This document shows, piece by piece, positions 22,815 to 33,290 of a DNA stretch of 64,000 nt. The DNA comes from Macrothele yani. Taxonomy: Eukaryota > Arthropoda > Arachnida > Araneae > Macrothelidae. The position numbers and the translations under genes are program-made. Within the stretch, counting starts at the first letter, position 1, and each line of letters starts with the position of its first letter. The stretch covers positions 31,463,001 to 31,527,000 of the forward strand of contig CM077011.1 in assembly GCA_039090855.1 (NCBI GenBank). The letters run 5' to 3'. The notes below the pieces were generated by a model. It saw only the letters and a list, made by a program, of their open reading frames with translations, was not told the DNA's origin and ran no database searches.

Positions 22815-24531
22815 TAGCTGATGACCATTTACCTGTACCGTCCAATTGCGGACTCCACAGGGTTAAAAGAACTCTCTCAAAAGATTTTTAGTGACGGCGT
22901 TGCGAGTAATCCCGCCAGGATCCGACATTCCCCCATCCGAACAGAATCGGTCCTTAGACCTGCAGCTTGCTGCTACCCCCGTGGGCCGGCACTTCCCACT
23001 TCTCCATCATGACCCGGGTGTGCTTGCCATTTGGGCAGGGGCTAGAAAAGAAATTTCTCTACCCCTGACTGGGAGAATAATTGCTGGCGCGAACTGTTTG
23101 GGGCGTCTGCCCTTTATTCAAACAAGAAGATACATGCATATTTATTTACACTGAGGAACCCATCTCCGCGTGCATGGGAATCAAGTCCTTTGCTCAATGG
23201 GCCCTCTCACACTAAGAAATATTAAGAAATATTTACATTGGTATTTACATTGCCACAGGACTAGGGTCGGTTCTGTGGTGATGACTCTGGGCTCGAGTCA
23301 TCTGTTTCCCTTCTTCGATTCTTCATCCCTCTTCTTTCTTCTTCGGTCACCCCTCTATTAGGTAGACCGCCTGTTCCTCTTTGAGGTACTTGACCATCTC
23401 GATGAGCCCCTGTCGCGCTCTTGGGTACGCGAGAGCAGGATCGAGAGGTCCCTCGTCTTTGCCAATTCTGGCACTAATGTTGCTCTCTTCCCTGCCAGAG
23501 AAGCACATTCAAGAATCATGTGTGCGACATCTGCAGTCTGGGCACCACACATGCACACTCGCTCCTTAACCGCAAATCTGCGGAAGTACTCCGGCGACAC
23601 TCCGTGCCCGGTTAGTACTTGGTTGAGGAAGCCATTACTCTCAATGCGCCTTATCGTGATTCGGGGAAGATACGGCATGTTCTACTGCCCGTATCCCCCT
23701 CATCCCATCTCTGTTGCCAATCCACCAATGTGGCTGATTTCAGTTGCGTCCGCACGCTTTGCAGCGGCGTTCGCATCTGAAAATCTATGTCATCTTTACC
23801 AGTAGCTTCCTTCGCTAGCGGTCTGCACGTTCATTTCCAACTGTACCGACATGACTTCGGATCCAGTGGAAAGTAACCCTCCTACTCTCCATTGACTTGA
23901 ATAGCGCTTTTATCTCTCTGACAAGGGGAGTCTTACTCCGAACTGGCCAAGCGCTTTCAGAGCTGCTTGGCTATCAGAGTGTATGCTATAAGCCCCTTCA
24001 CTGTTCATAGCAAGCACCCAACGCAGTGCTTCTCTGATCGCCAATAACTCTGCTTGGAAGACAGAGGAATTGGGCGATAGTTTCATTCGCTCCGCGTGCA
24101 TCTCGTTGCCATCCGAGATCACGCAGAAACCTGCGCCGACACTACTTCCTATTTTAGAACCGTCCGTGTACAGTTCCTTCCCCTGACCTGTGGGGAGGGC
24201 TTTATCCCAACTCAGACAAAGTTCGTTGGCTGGGTGGCAAGTCCAGTCCATTCTCAGAAGTTCCATCTCGGACGACCGATACTGGTGTCCTAGGAAGGTA
24301 ACATCGTCCCCGTAGCGGAGGGTCTGCATTACTGCTTCCCTCGCTACGACCAGGTCCGCCGGTTCGCACCCAGCCAGCACTTGGAGCGCTGCTGTGGAGG
24401 TCGTGTGGAAGCACCTCGTCATGCCCAAAAGCGCCCTGCGCTGAATTTGGTTAATACCATTTCTCATCCTAACGGTATCTGACCACCAGGCGGGACACGC
24501 ATATGTCAATAAGCGCTCCACCCCTTCCATT
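22815..24531 (-). mobile_element. 5'-truncated I-group LINE with RNase H domain
   Basis: Coding part 23358-24530 followed by a GC-richer 3' untranslated region to about 22815. The left boundary is estimated from the composition change next to the PLE tail. No poly(A) tail is evident. The 5' boundary at about 24531 falls at the AT-rich, T-run-bearing segment 24532-24640. Confidence 0.7.
23358..24530 (-). pseudogene. LINE ORF2 C-terminal part: thumb, RNase H and CCHC-like motif
   Basis: The first frame (23910-24530) starts within the region after the RT palm (LLTYACPAWWSDTVR, INQIQRRALLGMTRCF). It then enters an RNase H domain with YTDGSK (first Asp), FQAELLAI (Glu) and HSDSQAALKAL (second Asp). 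A different frame at about 23830-23885 gives VTFHWIRSHVGTVGNERAD, the last RNase H motif. The last frame (23358-23678) holds RRFAVKERVCMCGAQTADV followed by H...C, a CCHC-like cluster. Frameshifts near 23905 and 23690-23830 inactivate it. An RNase H after the RT places it in the I-group (I, LOA, R1 and relatives); I cannot choose the clade. Confidence 0.8.
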
Positions 24532-24616
24532 CCTCTTCCTTTCTTTTTTGTTTCGTAAAAGTAAATTAATTTTAATTAAATATTTTTTTTTCCCAGTTGC
24601 AGCCATCCCGGCTCCT

Positions 24617-24638
24617 TTTTTTTTTTTTTTTTTTTTTG
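24617..24638. repeat. T-run of about 21 bases
   Basis: Homopolymer between LINE remnants and the TTAA-flanked element. It could be the A-tail of an unidentified minus-strand retroposon. Confidence 0.8.
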
Positions 24639-24686
24639 GCAGAAATATTACTGCATCAGCCAGTCATTGGCAAGGGCTGGCATTAA

Positions 24687-24938
24687 CCCTTTAACGACCA
24701 TAACGCCCAAAGCGCCCGTATATACAAACGACCATAGCCGCACGGAATGCCTGTCTAGAGTGAGTCAGATTTCCTACTCTTATTTGCTCTTCAAATTTGC
24801 ACGACCTATGAAGGATCAGCAAGTGTCACAATCAGTCACTATTGTTGTTACTAAACGAAGAAGTGAACCAAAAGACAGTTTCGGGCTTTATGGTGTTTAG
24901 AGTGCTACAAGATTTTTTGGGTCATGGTCGTTAAAGGG
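24687..24938. mobile_element. 252-bp piggyBac-like MITE
   Basis: The left end ccctttaacgaccat and the right end (reverse complement) match perfectly for 15 bp and loosely beyond. The flanks are ttaa (24683-24686) and ataa (24939-24942), one mismatch from a TTAA duplication. A CCC-starting terminus and TTAA target fit piggyBac-type transposition. There is no transposase. Confidence 0.8.
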
Positions 24939-25194
24939 ATAATTTGGAGGAACCCTGCGTTTCACACGGACAACTCTACGTCGCCTGCTCAAGACTTGGC
25001 AGTCATAAAAATCTCTACATTTTTGCTCCCAATGAAAAAACCAAAAATATTGTTTATCAAAAAGCAATAACCTAAATGAATTAAAATAAATTTACTGGAA
25101 AATTACAGGAAAATCTTTTTCATTCATTAACTTTCACTCGCTGAACTTGGTGATTCCATGACTAGTAATATTTAACCGGGAAATACCGGAAACC

Positions 25195-25350
25195 CCTGCT
25201 AGTACAGACATAAATCAAGCTGTTCTTTCCATGTAACATACCACAGAAATTTGAAAATTTTATCGTCCTGGAAAGGGAACGGAACCCGCATTTCCCGATG
25301 CGCTCGAGTATTCTAACCTTTACACCACTCAGGACAATAAAATCCAAAGA
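25195..25350 (-). mobile_element. S4-like tRNA-derived SINE
   Basis: On the minus strand, ctgagtggtgtaaaggttag (A-box-like) and gcgggttccgttccct (B-box-like) are followed by a body containing acatggaaagaac, comparable with the acgtggaaagagc of other S4 copies. The open frame across it is incidental. Confidence 0.55.
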
Positions 25351-26350
25351 ACTGAAACATTAATCTGAAACGTCAAACATTTTGATCTCTCAAATACAAA
25401 TAACATATTCTATTCAGGGAAAAAAATCAGTATTGTCTAGTGTTATTGGAAAACTCCGTTGAACAATGGACATTTTAAAATAACCGCAGACATGCAAAAT
25501 TTCGGTTGTTCCAGGAGGCAAAAAGTATTAGAATCTGATAAACGATGAGACCACGTGATACAATCTTTCTTTGGCCTTTCAGTGCCTGATTTACATGTCT
25601 CCTTGGTTTCGTGATGAATTTTGCAGACCACACAGATATATGATGACAGTTTCGAGTTCGTGCAATCGAGCATGTCTGCACGAAACGACGTTGCGACCTA
25701 CGCTTGTTAAATCATAATATCTGAACTCGAGATTCTCTAAATAAACTGAAATTTACTTTCCACAGGTATACATACATCAACATGAATGGTGTCTTTAATG
25801 TCATTAACTTCTTTTCCCTCCGCTCATACATCATCAGTTAAAAAGCATTTTTGATCACGACCCTTCAACAGCGCAATTTCTACTGCAGTAAACACGCCAG
25901 AAAAGAAATGTCACCTGCGTTTTCTACGTTTGAGGTCTAGAAAATGATATGCAAATATAATATATAAAGAGAAAAAATGCTTTTCTATTTGACCAACACC
26001 GCCGCTAAACTTTCGTTCTGAGTTAAAAGTAGGCATTTCTGATTTACACACATCAGGCGCGACGCTACGGGTCCGCTGATTTTTCTTTGAGCCCCCCCTT
26101 TAACTCCCCCCTCCTCCAAAAAAATGTTTAAGCTGTTAGAACATGTGGCTGGTGCAACCGTCTAAGATTTTAGAGAACTTGGATAAACGTACCTGCATTT
26201 TTCGAATTCAGAGAAATTTTGTTCTACAAAATGAATTTTTTGTTAAATTTAATGTTTGTACTTCTGAGAAATGGAGGGCATCCTCTGAGCGAATTTGCAA
26301 GCGAGTAGTAGAAACACGTCGTTTTTATTATTATAGTTTAAAAGATGAGA
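25351..26350. other. No recognisable gene
   Basis: AT-rich non-coding sequence with C-runs near 26093-26115. Confidence 0.4.
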
Positions 26351-26355
26351 GAAGG

Positions 26356-26368
26356 AGAGTGTGTGTGC

Positions 26369-26416
<48 letters not shown>
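26356..26416. repeat. Compound (GT)n(GA)n microsatellite
   Basis: GT repeats run directly into about 14 GA repeats. Confidence 0.95.
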
Positions 26417-26419
<3 letters not shown>

Positions 26420-26454
26420 CTTGTCAGATCACAAACTAAAATTCATAAACAGTC

Positions 26455-27515
26455 TTAGAAATTATATGCAAAGAATTTCACATCAGGAGCTGTATCCGGT
26501 GCAGAAAGAATTTTTCAAATCAGAGTTTTAGAAGCAGAGATATCGGGGAAACGCAATTTACCTTTGCGCCCCCTAGCGCAAAGTCTATGAATTACTTGAA
26601 AATTTTGAAATTACATCAAAAACATATCACCCCGGAAATTCTATCTAATAAAGAAAGAATTTTTTCAAATAGGGCCATTAGAAGCAGAGATATAAAAAAA
26701 AAGAAGGTATACATCTACGCCCCCTGGCTGAGAAACCATGCAATATTTTAAGAAGAAAATATTCGGGAAAGGTTTATCGATACAAGTGGCATCAGTCCAC
26801 GAACGAATTTTTTCAATCGAGATTTTAGAAATTCAGATTTTATGGCAAATACATCATAAGGAAAAATTAACCCTTACGTCCCCTGGTGGCCAAGGCATTC
26901 CTTACCAAAAATTAGAAATTATACGCAAAAGATTTTCCTTCGGGAGCTGTATCCGCTGAAGAAAAAAATTTCAAATCGGAGTTTTAGCAGAAGAGATATC
27001 GAGGAAAACGTAATTTATTTTTACGCCCCTTAGCGAAAAATCTATGCGTAACTTGAAAAAGTAACTATACCTAAATACGAAAGAAATACGGGATTACGCC
27101 ATATAATACAAATTTTGAAGATGACAATCCGATTTTTGGCGTAAATGTGACAAGGATGGTAAGTCAGATAATATGCGAAAACTTTGTATACCTAAATACT
27201 CTGCGACAATCGAAAGTTGAAAGAACTTTTTCAGTCGAATGTTTAGAAGGAAATATATGGAATAAAAAATGTATTTTGAATTCGACATCATCTGCATTTA
27301 CGCCCTCTAGCAGCGAAACTCTACATCGTAAAAAAAAAAAAAAAAACGAAATAAGGGATCATCATTTGCATATTTCAAGCTTCCTTCTTAATACAAAAAG
27401 AATTTTTCAAATCGTACTAATAGTTACAGAGATATGGTGTTTACAGACGGACGAAGGGACGGACAAACCGATAACATAAGCACGATCTTTTTTTACAAAA
27501 GACGTGCTAAAAAAA
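26455..27515 (+). repeat. Array 1 of the 456-bp higher-order repeat
   Basis: The anchor tat(a/g)(c/t)(g/a)caaa(a/g) recurs at 26464 and 26920 (456 bp apart). Each unit holds four related subunits built around ttttcaaatcggagttttag, agcagagatat and acgccccct. The right end (27230-27510: catcatctgcatttacgccc, then tttgcatatttcaagcttcc, then gacggac and aagcacgatcttt) is shared with array 2 at 39250-41460, so both arrays belong to one defined element. A 108-bp insertion interrupts it. Confidence 0.85.
27079..27186 (+). mobile_element. 108-bp element with 13-bp target duplication
   Basis: The sequence tatacctaaatac lies at 27066-27078 and 27187-27199. Array 2 has the corresponding site once and without this insert. 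The insert carries tacgggattacgccatataa and gtaaatgtgacaaggatgg, and near copies lie at 9660-9745 and (permuted) 19572-19670. It has no coding capacity, A-tail or tRNA boxes that I can see. Confidence 0.8.
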
Positions 27516-27529
27516 AAAAAAAAAAAAGA

Positions 27530-27834
27530 AAAATTTACGAAAGTAAGCTAAAATGCAAAGAAATAGCAACTTGCCACTGAGATTCGTGTCCATGGATCCC
27601 ATACTACATGTTGAATAAATAATACGTACAGTATGCACCTGAAAACTTCCTTTGACTAGGGAGGACATTATCAGCTTCGGGTGATATCCACACGAACGGA
27701 ATTTTTTGCCAAAATTTCAATTTTAAAATTTATGCCTCCTCCCCTAATAGCTCACCCGTTCTGAACATAAACAGATGGCGTCACCACTGGTAAACACACG
27801 TGCGCGCGCGCGCATCAACCACTTTCATCTCACT
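27530..27834. other. No recognisable gene
   Basis: Non-coding. A (GC)n/(CA)n tract lies at about 27797-27814. Confidence 0.4.
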
Positions 27835-28170
27835 GCTGAATGATGGTCTCTCTAAGTCTCTCTCTCTTCCACAACTCTCTGTCTTGGGCAATTCTCATCT
27901 ATGTCACTTAGGCATGCTTTCGAAACACGCTTCCCACATGGTCTGCTTTTAGATCTTCTTCCGTCCCCTGGTATCCAGTCTAGCATTTCTGTTTTCTACC
28001 AGTGATTATTTCTTCTAGCAATATATCCAGCCCATTTCCACTTGATACTCTCTACTTCGATCACGATGTTGCTACACTTATGATTTTTCTGATCCACGAG
28101 TTCCTTTTGCTCTCTTTCTTTTTTCTTTTTTACACTAAGCATACGTCTCTCGATGTTTCTTTTATTTGCA
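27835..28170 (-). pseudogene. RTE-type LINE C-terminal fragment
   Basis: On the minus strand, NIERRMLSV, ESIKWKWAGYIARRNNHW and, after a stop, TEMLDWIPGDGRRSKSRP correspond block for block to the RTE copy at 20869-21327 (MERCMLGV, KSLKWQWAGHIARRTDHRW, AEILDWILSDRKRPRRRS). The fragment stops at the left end of mariner B, suggesting the mariner entered the LINE. Confidence 0.8.
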
Positions 28171-28387
28171 TAGCTTGTCCCAAAACAACTGGGAATGATT
28201 TCGTAAAAACTGTGCAATACTGCGTTCGAAGTTCGCACAAGTCTCGAAAAAAACGGCAGTCGTTGTAGTAACCATAGCAACTGACCACACCTGTTTATCA
28301 CGCATGCGTCGTCGGTAGTAGGCAGTTTAATAAGCGTTGTTTCGTGAACCCCTAACAAGTGTCTTCGCCCTGAGATTTTTTTTAAAA

Positions 28388-29024
28388 ATGGATATGAAAG
28401 AGGAACAAAAATGCTCCATTAAATTTTGCTGTCGTCTTAAGAAGTCTGTCAAAGAAGTCTGTCTTTATAAGCCTCTTGCATAAGACTTTTGTCTTATGCA
28501 AGAGGCTTATAAAGACAAACGTTTAGGAAAATCAACAATTTACAGGTGGCATAAAGAATTTATGGATGGTCGTGAGTGGGCAGCTTTAATCGCGCATGGA
28601 GGAATACCTTCAACGGGTTTTACAGAGGTAAGCATCAGGTGTTATTATGCGGGAAGAGAGACAGCTATCAATTAGAGACATCGAAGTTATGGTTCACATT
28701 TCAAAATCATCAATTCACAGAATTTTAACAGAGTATTTGGGCATGAAACGAGTTTGTTCAACTTGAGTTCTCCATTTCTTTTAACGTGTGGCCCAATGCA
28801 AAGCCGCAGTTGGCCAGTTTGTCATTCCTTATTTGGAGAAAATAAATATTAAGTTGACGCCCCAACCTGCATATAGTCCAGACTTCTCACCATGTGATTT
28901 CCGCTTATTCCCCATTTTAAAAAAGACATTACGAGTACGACAATTTGAGACTGATCAAACACTTATTACAACTCCGCAGGGGTGTTTCAACAATATTTCA
29001 GAAGAATTCCAGAAGGCATTCTAA
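28388..29024 (+). pseudogene. Mariner transposase pseudogene (element B)
   Basis: Fragments in several frames follow the order of a mariner transposase. They are IKFCCRLKKSVKE, EAYKDKRLGKSTIYRWHKEF and MDGREW (first helix-turn-helix), REVRQLSIRDIEVMVHISKS and SIHRILTEYLGMKRVC (second helix-turn-helix), and PAYSPDFSPCDFRLFPILKK (last acidic motif, 28788-29024). The segment that should hold the first catalytic Asp is missing between about 28765 and 28800. A 27-bp-arm hairpin disrupts the N-terminal part. Confidence 0.8.
28460..28517. repeat. Perfect 27-bp-arm hairpin in mariner B
   Basis: The arm tgtctttataagcctcttgc...taagac (28460-28486) is followed by tttt and the exact reverse complement (28491-28517). 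It overlaps the codons EAYKDKR of the transposase, so one arm is an inverted duplication of coding sequence. Confidence 0.92.
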
Positions 29025-29160
29025 AAGTGAGGGGAACGTTGGGATACCGGCATTCTATGCAACGAACAGTATTTTGGAAAAGATGATCACTTCCTTGATA
29101 ATTAAAGTATGCATATTTTTTTAAAAAAACATTTTCAGTTATTTTGAGACAATCCTTGTA

Positions 29161-29565
29161 TTTGCAACTTCTGCGTGTCTTGTTTAGTTGAGCTCCATGT
29201 CTCTGATTTATACGGAAGGATGCATTGCTTAAACGCTTTGGTTTTAAGACGTAATGGTAAATTCCTTTTGAAGATTGTAGATTTTATCCTAAATACACTT
29301 CAGCCAAGTTTTACGTGCTTATTAATTTCCAAAATGAGTGATCGTAATAAGGCAATGGACAGGCAAGTGGTGTATGATTGCAACAGTTTATCACAGAAGT
29401 CGGAGCGACAAATTGATCTGAAAACTGTATTGCTGTGTCTTATGAAAGCTTCTGAAAAACCATTTCAGTGTTTTAAAACTTCCAAATATTGATGGCTCAA
29501 CGGACATGAACTTGAATCAAATGATTTACGGGCATTTCCTCTGAGTCAGATCGATATATAGCGCT
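29161..29565. other. No recognisable gene
   Basis: Non-coding sequence between mariner B and Tc1 element 1. The 105-codon frame at 29175-29492 has no family motif. Confidence 0.4.
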
Positions 29566-30797
29566 TTAGACTAAAGTTCCAAAACTCATGGGATGCGTAC
29601 GTATCGTGATCAACACGCTTCGTGTAAGACCTCCTCCAGCCCGGCGAAATGCAGCAACTCGACGTGGCATCGATTCCACAAGTGGCCGGAAGACTTTTGG
29701 AGAGATGTTGAGCCATGCCGTCAGAACAGCAGCCCACATGTCCTTGGTATTTATAGATGTAGGATCTTGGGTGCGAACGGACCTTTCCACCACGTCCCAT
29801 GAGTGCTCCATTGGTTTCATGTTGGGAGAACGTGGTGGCCACACCATCCGTTAGAACTATCCAGAATGCTCCTCGAACCAGTGTTGGGCAACTTGGGCCT
29901 GATGACATGATACATTGTCCGCCTGGAAAATCCCATCGTCCTTTGGGGTACATGAAGTCCACGAAGAACTGGAAATGGTCACCTATAGTAGAAGAACAAA
30001 GCGATTACCGGTTAATGACGTGTTTATGAGGACCAGAGGACGAAAACTGTGCCACGTACAAACACCCGACACATATATGGAACCACTACCAGCTTGCACA
30101 GTACCTTGTGGACAGCTTGGGTCCATGGCCTCACGGGGTCTTCACCACACCCGAACCCTACCATCAGCTCGTAATAACTGGTAGCGTGACTCATCGGACC
30201 ACGCCACATGTTGACAGTCTTCCAGGGTCCAATTACCGTGTTCACGAGCCCAGCTAGGGCACTGTGTCCAATATCATGGTGCTAACAAAGTTCTGGTGGG
30301 TCTTCTGCTCCCATTCCGATGGACGCTAAATAATGCTGCACTGACCTGATGGATATGTCTCTGGTACCTCCTGCATTGAATATGGATGTTATTTGAGCCA
30401 GTGTCGCTTGTCTGTTAGCATGGACAATCAATCCTGGTTAGACGCCGCTTGTCACGGTCATTCAGCAACCGTGGTCGGCCACTGCGCTGTCCACGGTGGA
30501 TGATAATGCCTTTCCATGAGGTATTCTCGGTACACACGTGACACCGTGAATCGAGGAATGCTGAATGTTCGTACAACTTCAAAAACTCAATGTCCAATCC
30601 GTCTGGCTTCCACTACCATGCCTCGTTCAAAGTCCGATAATTCACGTCGGCTTGCCATAATCCTACTGGCGGTTGTTCAACCTGACTCGCGAGATTACAC
30701 CTCGCAACTGATAAAAATCGTAGCATGCGTCGACGGCAGCGCAAATTAAAAATTTGCATACTGCTATCTCATGACTTTTGGCATTTCTGTGTAGTGT
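29566..30797 (-). mobile_element. Tc1-like element 1
   Basis: The right terminus (reverse complement acagaaatgccaaaagtcatgagatag region, 30761-30796) and the left terminus (29570-29597, ccaaaactcatgggatgc) are imperfect inverted repeats. Size of about 1.23 kb fits Tc1. Confidence 0.8.
29580..30660 (-). pseudogene. Tc1-like transposase pseudogene (element 1)
   Basis: From about 30660 the N-terminal block (MASRRELSDFERGMVVEARR) is followed by FSIPRFTVSRVYREYLME, then the first catalytic block VAWSDESRYQLLRADGRVRVW (about 30160-30220). LVLINTSLTGNRF and GIFQADNVSCHQ hold the second Asp. RSPNMKPMEHSWDVVERSVR holds the final Glu, and LNISPKVFRPLVESMPRRV the C-terminal end (29566-29847). All three acidic residues of the DDE triad are still visible, but stops and frameshifts break the frame at several points. 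It is the same family as element 2. Confidence 0.85.
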
Positions 30798-30813
30798 GAT
30801 ACTACACAGAAAT
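30783..30813. repeat. 13-bp-arm inverted repeat at the Tc1 end
   Basis: atttctgtgtagt, then gtgat, then actacacagaaat. The second arm repeats the Tc1 terminal sequence in the opposite orientation and continues as acc, matching part of the terminus. Confidence 0.8.
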
Positions 30814-31590
30814 ACCAATTTATTTCATTACTGCATTTTGCGGAATAAGGTATCCGTTAATTATTATTACCTTTGTTGAGGCTTTCGAGGCTCAAAACTT
30901 TTCAGGGAAGCTGAGCCACTTCTGGCGTCCCCCAAGCTAAGACCCTGAGAAACAGCAGCGCAAAATTTCAGACATCACTCCTTCCGTCTTTCTATTGTCA
31001 GTTGGTCTGTCTGTCCGTTGCCAAAATTATTTTTAGGTTTCCAACGGCCAGGTTAAGGAAATTTTTTCTGTGATGGATAGAGACAGACATGCGATGGATA
31101 GAGACAGACATCTCTTCGCTCGTCTACGCATTCGTCACTTTGACTGTTCGTCTGTTCGCGGAACTTCTACTTCTTGCGCCAAAAAATAGAATTACTAAAT
31201 TTTGTGTATTAATGAAGTCAATGCAAATCCCTAAACGACGAGATATCTTACAAGTATAATTTAATAATACGGGGATTGCTAGGATGACTTTAATTTGCTT
31301 TTTTGTTAAATTTTTGGGTTCCCATACCAACCCGTCATCGGGTCTGTCTCAAGAGAATAAGTGCTGCTACTCAGCTCCAACTAAATTTCTCAATTTATTC
31401 CGTGTGAATAGAAATTAAGATATTTTTCCTTCCTTTCACCCAATCGTCAATGTGTTTGTCTGTCTGTCTGTCCTTCCTCAAAAATTATTTTTTCTGTTTT
31501 AACGTTTACATTGATGAAATTCGTTCTGTGACGTATACAGACAGACACGTGCAAAATATCATCATTGTCTTTCCTTCCATTCATCAGTTG
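30814..31590. other. No gene; scattered (GTCT)n fragments
   Basis: Several short tracts of gtctgtctgtc and gatagagacagacat (about 31005, 31075-31115, 31455-31470) suggest an old, decayed repeat family that extends to about 33700. Confidence 0.4.
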
Positions 31591-31591
31591 T

Positions 31592-31848
31592 GACGTGTCT
31601 GCCCCGCAGGACGCACATGAGATAAAGGCAGATAGCAGTGAGAGCACATGCCATATAGTGGATAGCACCCGGAGCTACGAGTTCTGGGTTCGAATCTCAC
31701 CCCTGGCATAAAAATGATGGAGAAATTTACTTCTTCATATTGGCGCCCGATCTTCCAGGATGACCCGGCCGTTAGATTTCTCGTAATGGTATGATGTTCT
31801 TTCCACACGGCGAGACAGGAAACATGCTTTGGAAAAAATAAATCAGTG
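31592..31848 (+). mobile_element. S2-bodied SINE with an alternative tRNA-like head, copy 1
   Basis: Leader gacgcacatgagataaaggc and body (atgatggagaaatttacttc, ttggcgcccga, gatgacccggccgtt, ttccacacggcgag) match S2. The tRNA-like part instead reads tagtggatagcacccggag (A-box region) and tgggttcgaatctc (B-box region). Confidence 0.75.
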
Positions 31849-31984
31849 TAATGCTACGTTCCACACACCAAATTGTCTGGGATTTCTCAAATGCACGTTC
31901 TTCATCGGATGACTGCCTACAGCGACACATGATCCATTCTGACCCAAGGGCCATGCCCCAGGCCCTCTTTCGGGGGAAAGGGAG

Positions 31985-32150
31985 ATATGACATGCCAGTC
32001 CTGCAGAACGCACATGAGATAAAGGCAGATAGCAATGAGAGCACATGACAGTGTAGTGTAGTGGATAGCACTCGGAGCTCCGGAGCCGAGAGTTGTGGGT
32101 TCGAATCCCACTCCTGGCATAAAAATGATGGAAAAATTTATTTTTTCATA
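31985..32150 (+). mobile_element. S2-bodied SINE with an alternative tRNA-like head, copy 2 (3'-truncated)
   Basis: Same leader and head as copy 1 (gtagtggatagcactcgg, gtgggttcgaatcccactcc), ending after gatggaaaaatttatttttt with most of the body absent. Confidence 0.75.
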
Positions 32151-32275
32151 CAGTCTGTCTGTCCGCCTGCAGGAACGGTAGTTCCGCTTTACAACACCGG
32201 TATGTCATTCTTTCCTCCTGCTCTATAGAGAAAACAATAAGTATAAATTTCCAAGTCTCTACACCATTTACGAAA

Positions 32276-33028
32276 GCGGATCAAAAAGTGACCTACGCGG
32301 TTGAATAAAAAGATAAAATAAAAATATATTCTCAGGAGATGCATGTTGGTTTAAAGGTACAACATCTATTCCTTTTTCGGCATAGTCGCCTGAGAACTGT
32401 AAACATTTATCGGAAAGTGTGATTAACTTTTCCATGCCTGTACAGAAAAAGCATCCTCCCGTTTGGAGCAACCAGTTAAGGACCGCAGTTTTCACAGCCT
32501 CATCGCTTTGGAATCGTTTTTCACTAAGGTCCATTTTCATTTTACCAAACAAATAAATGATAGTCGCACGGGGATAAGTCGGGACTGTACGGTGGATGTT
32601 GCCACACCTCCTACTTGAATGACTGAAGCAATTCCATTGCTCCGGAGTGCTGGATATTGATGGTCTGCATCCGCGGTATTCGTCCGTTAAATTTGTGCTA
32701 CCCTTTTCAAATTGTTGGCACCACTTTACAATGGCCAGACGAGACTTGGCATTTCATCTGTATGCAGCACAGATTTCATGATGGGTGTTAGTGCAATTTA
32801 GGCGCTTAGCCCACAAAAATCGAATGGCTCCTCGCACTTCCAATTTGGAGTAAGAATCCAGTTGACGCACCATTGCGAACTGCCTTCTGCACACGCTTTA
32901 AGAAATTACTGAACTAAAACACCTCCCGTCGGCAGCTATGACGCACTGTCTACTTCTCTCCCAAGCACACACACGGCCTGACTGCAAACCCACTCCAGAT
33001 GGCGATAAGTGTAACTTGCTTTTTGATT
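32276..33028 (-). mobile_element. Mariner element C, internal-deletion derivative
   Basis: The ends ggatcaaaaagtgacctac (about 32277) and, in reverse complement, tgaatcaaaaagcaagttac (about 33028) form the inverted repeats. On the minus strand the N-terminal part (MVRQLDSYSKLEVRGAIRFL, AIVKWCQQFEKGSTNLTDEY, GCRPSISSTPE) is joined directly to the C-terminal part (HPPYSPDLSPCDYHLFGKMK, DLSEKRFQSDEAVKTAVLNW, GDYAEKGIDVV). The central region with the first two catalytic Asp residues is gone, leaving about 750 bp. It could only have moved using a transposase made elsewhere. Confidence 0.82.
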
Positions 33029-33079
33029 CACCTACGTATATGCACTACAACAAATGACTCATATTACTCTAAAATCTTT

Positions 33080-33290
33080 TTTTATGGTATAAATACAAAC
33101 ACTCAATGTTTTCCGATCTTTCGCACTTTGTTGTGAGGCTTCCTCTAAGCTTAATTCTTGGAGTTAGAACGGTATAACATAATCTCTAAGAATTTAGCCC
33201 AGATGAAGCCTTCCAGCGAGGTGCAAAGGATTGGTAAATACTTAGGGTTTGTATTTAGCCATTGAAGGAGATTTTAGACTCATATGAGTC
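33080..33290. mobile_element. Inverted pair of Penelope-like tails
   Basis: The minus-strand copy (33085-33160) and plus-strand copy (33195-33290) mirror each other: ggtataaatacaaac...ttcgcactttg...gaggcttcctc versus gatgaagccttccagcgagg...ggattggtaaatac...gtttgtatttagcc. The hammerhead-like layout is recognisable in both but degraded. Confidence 0.6.

Larger units (their letters stand above)
28172..29159 (+). mobile_element. Mariner element B (degenerate)
   Basis: Left terminus ttgtcccaaaacaactgg (about 28175) and the reverse complement of the right terminus (ending 29159, attgtctcaaaataactg) match at about 20 of 26 positions. TA dinucleotides lie near both ends. Confidence 0.75.
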
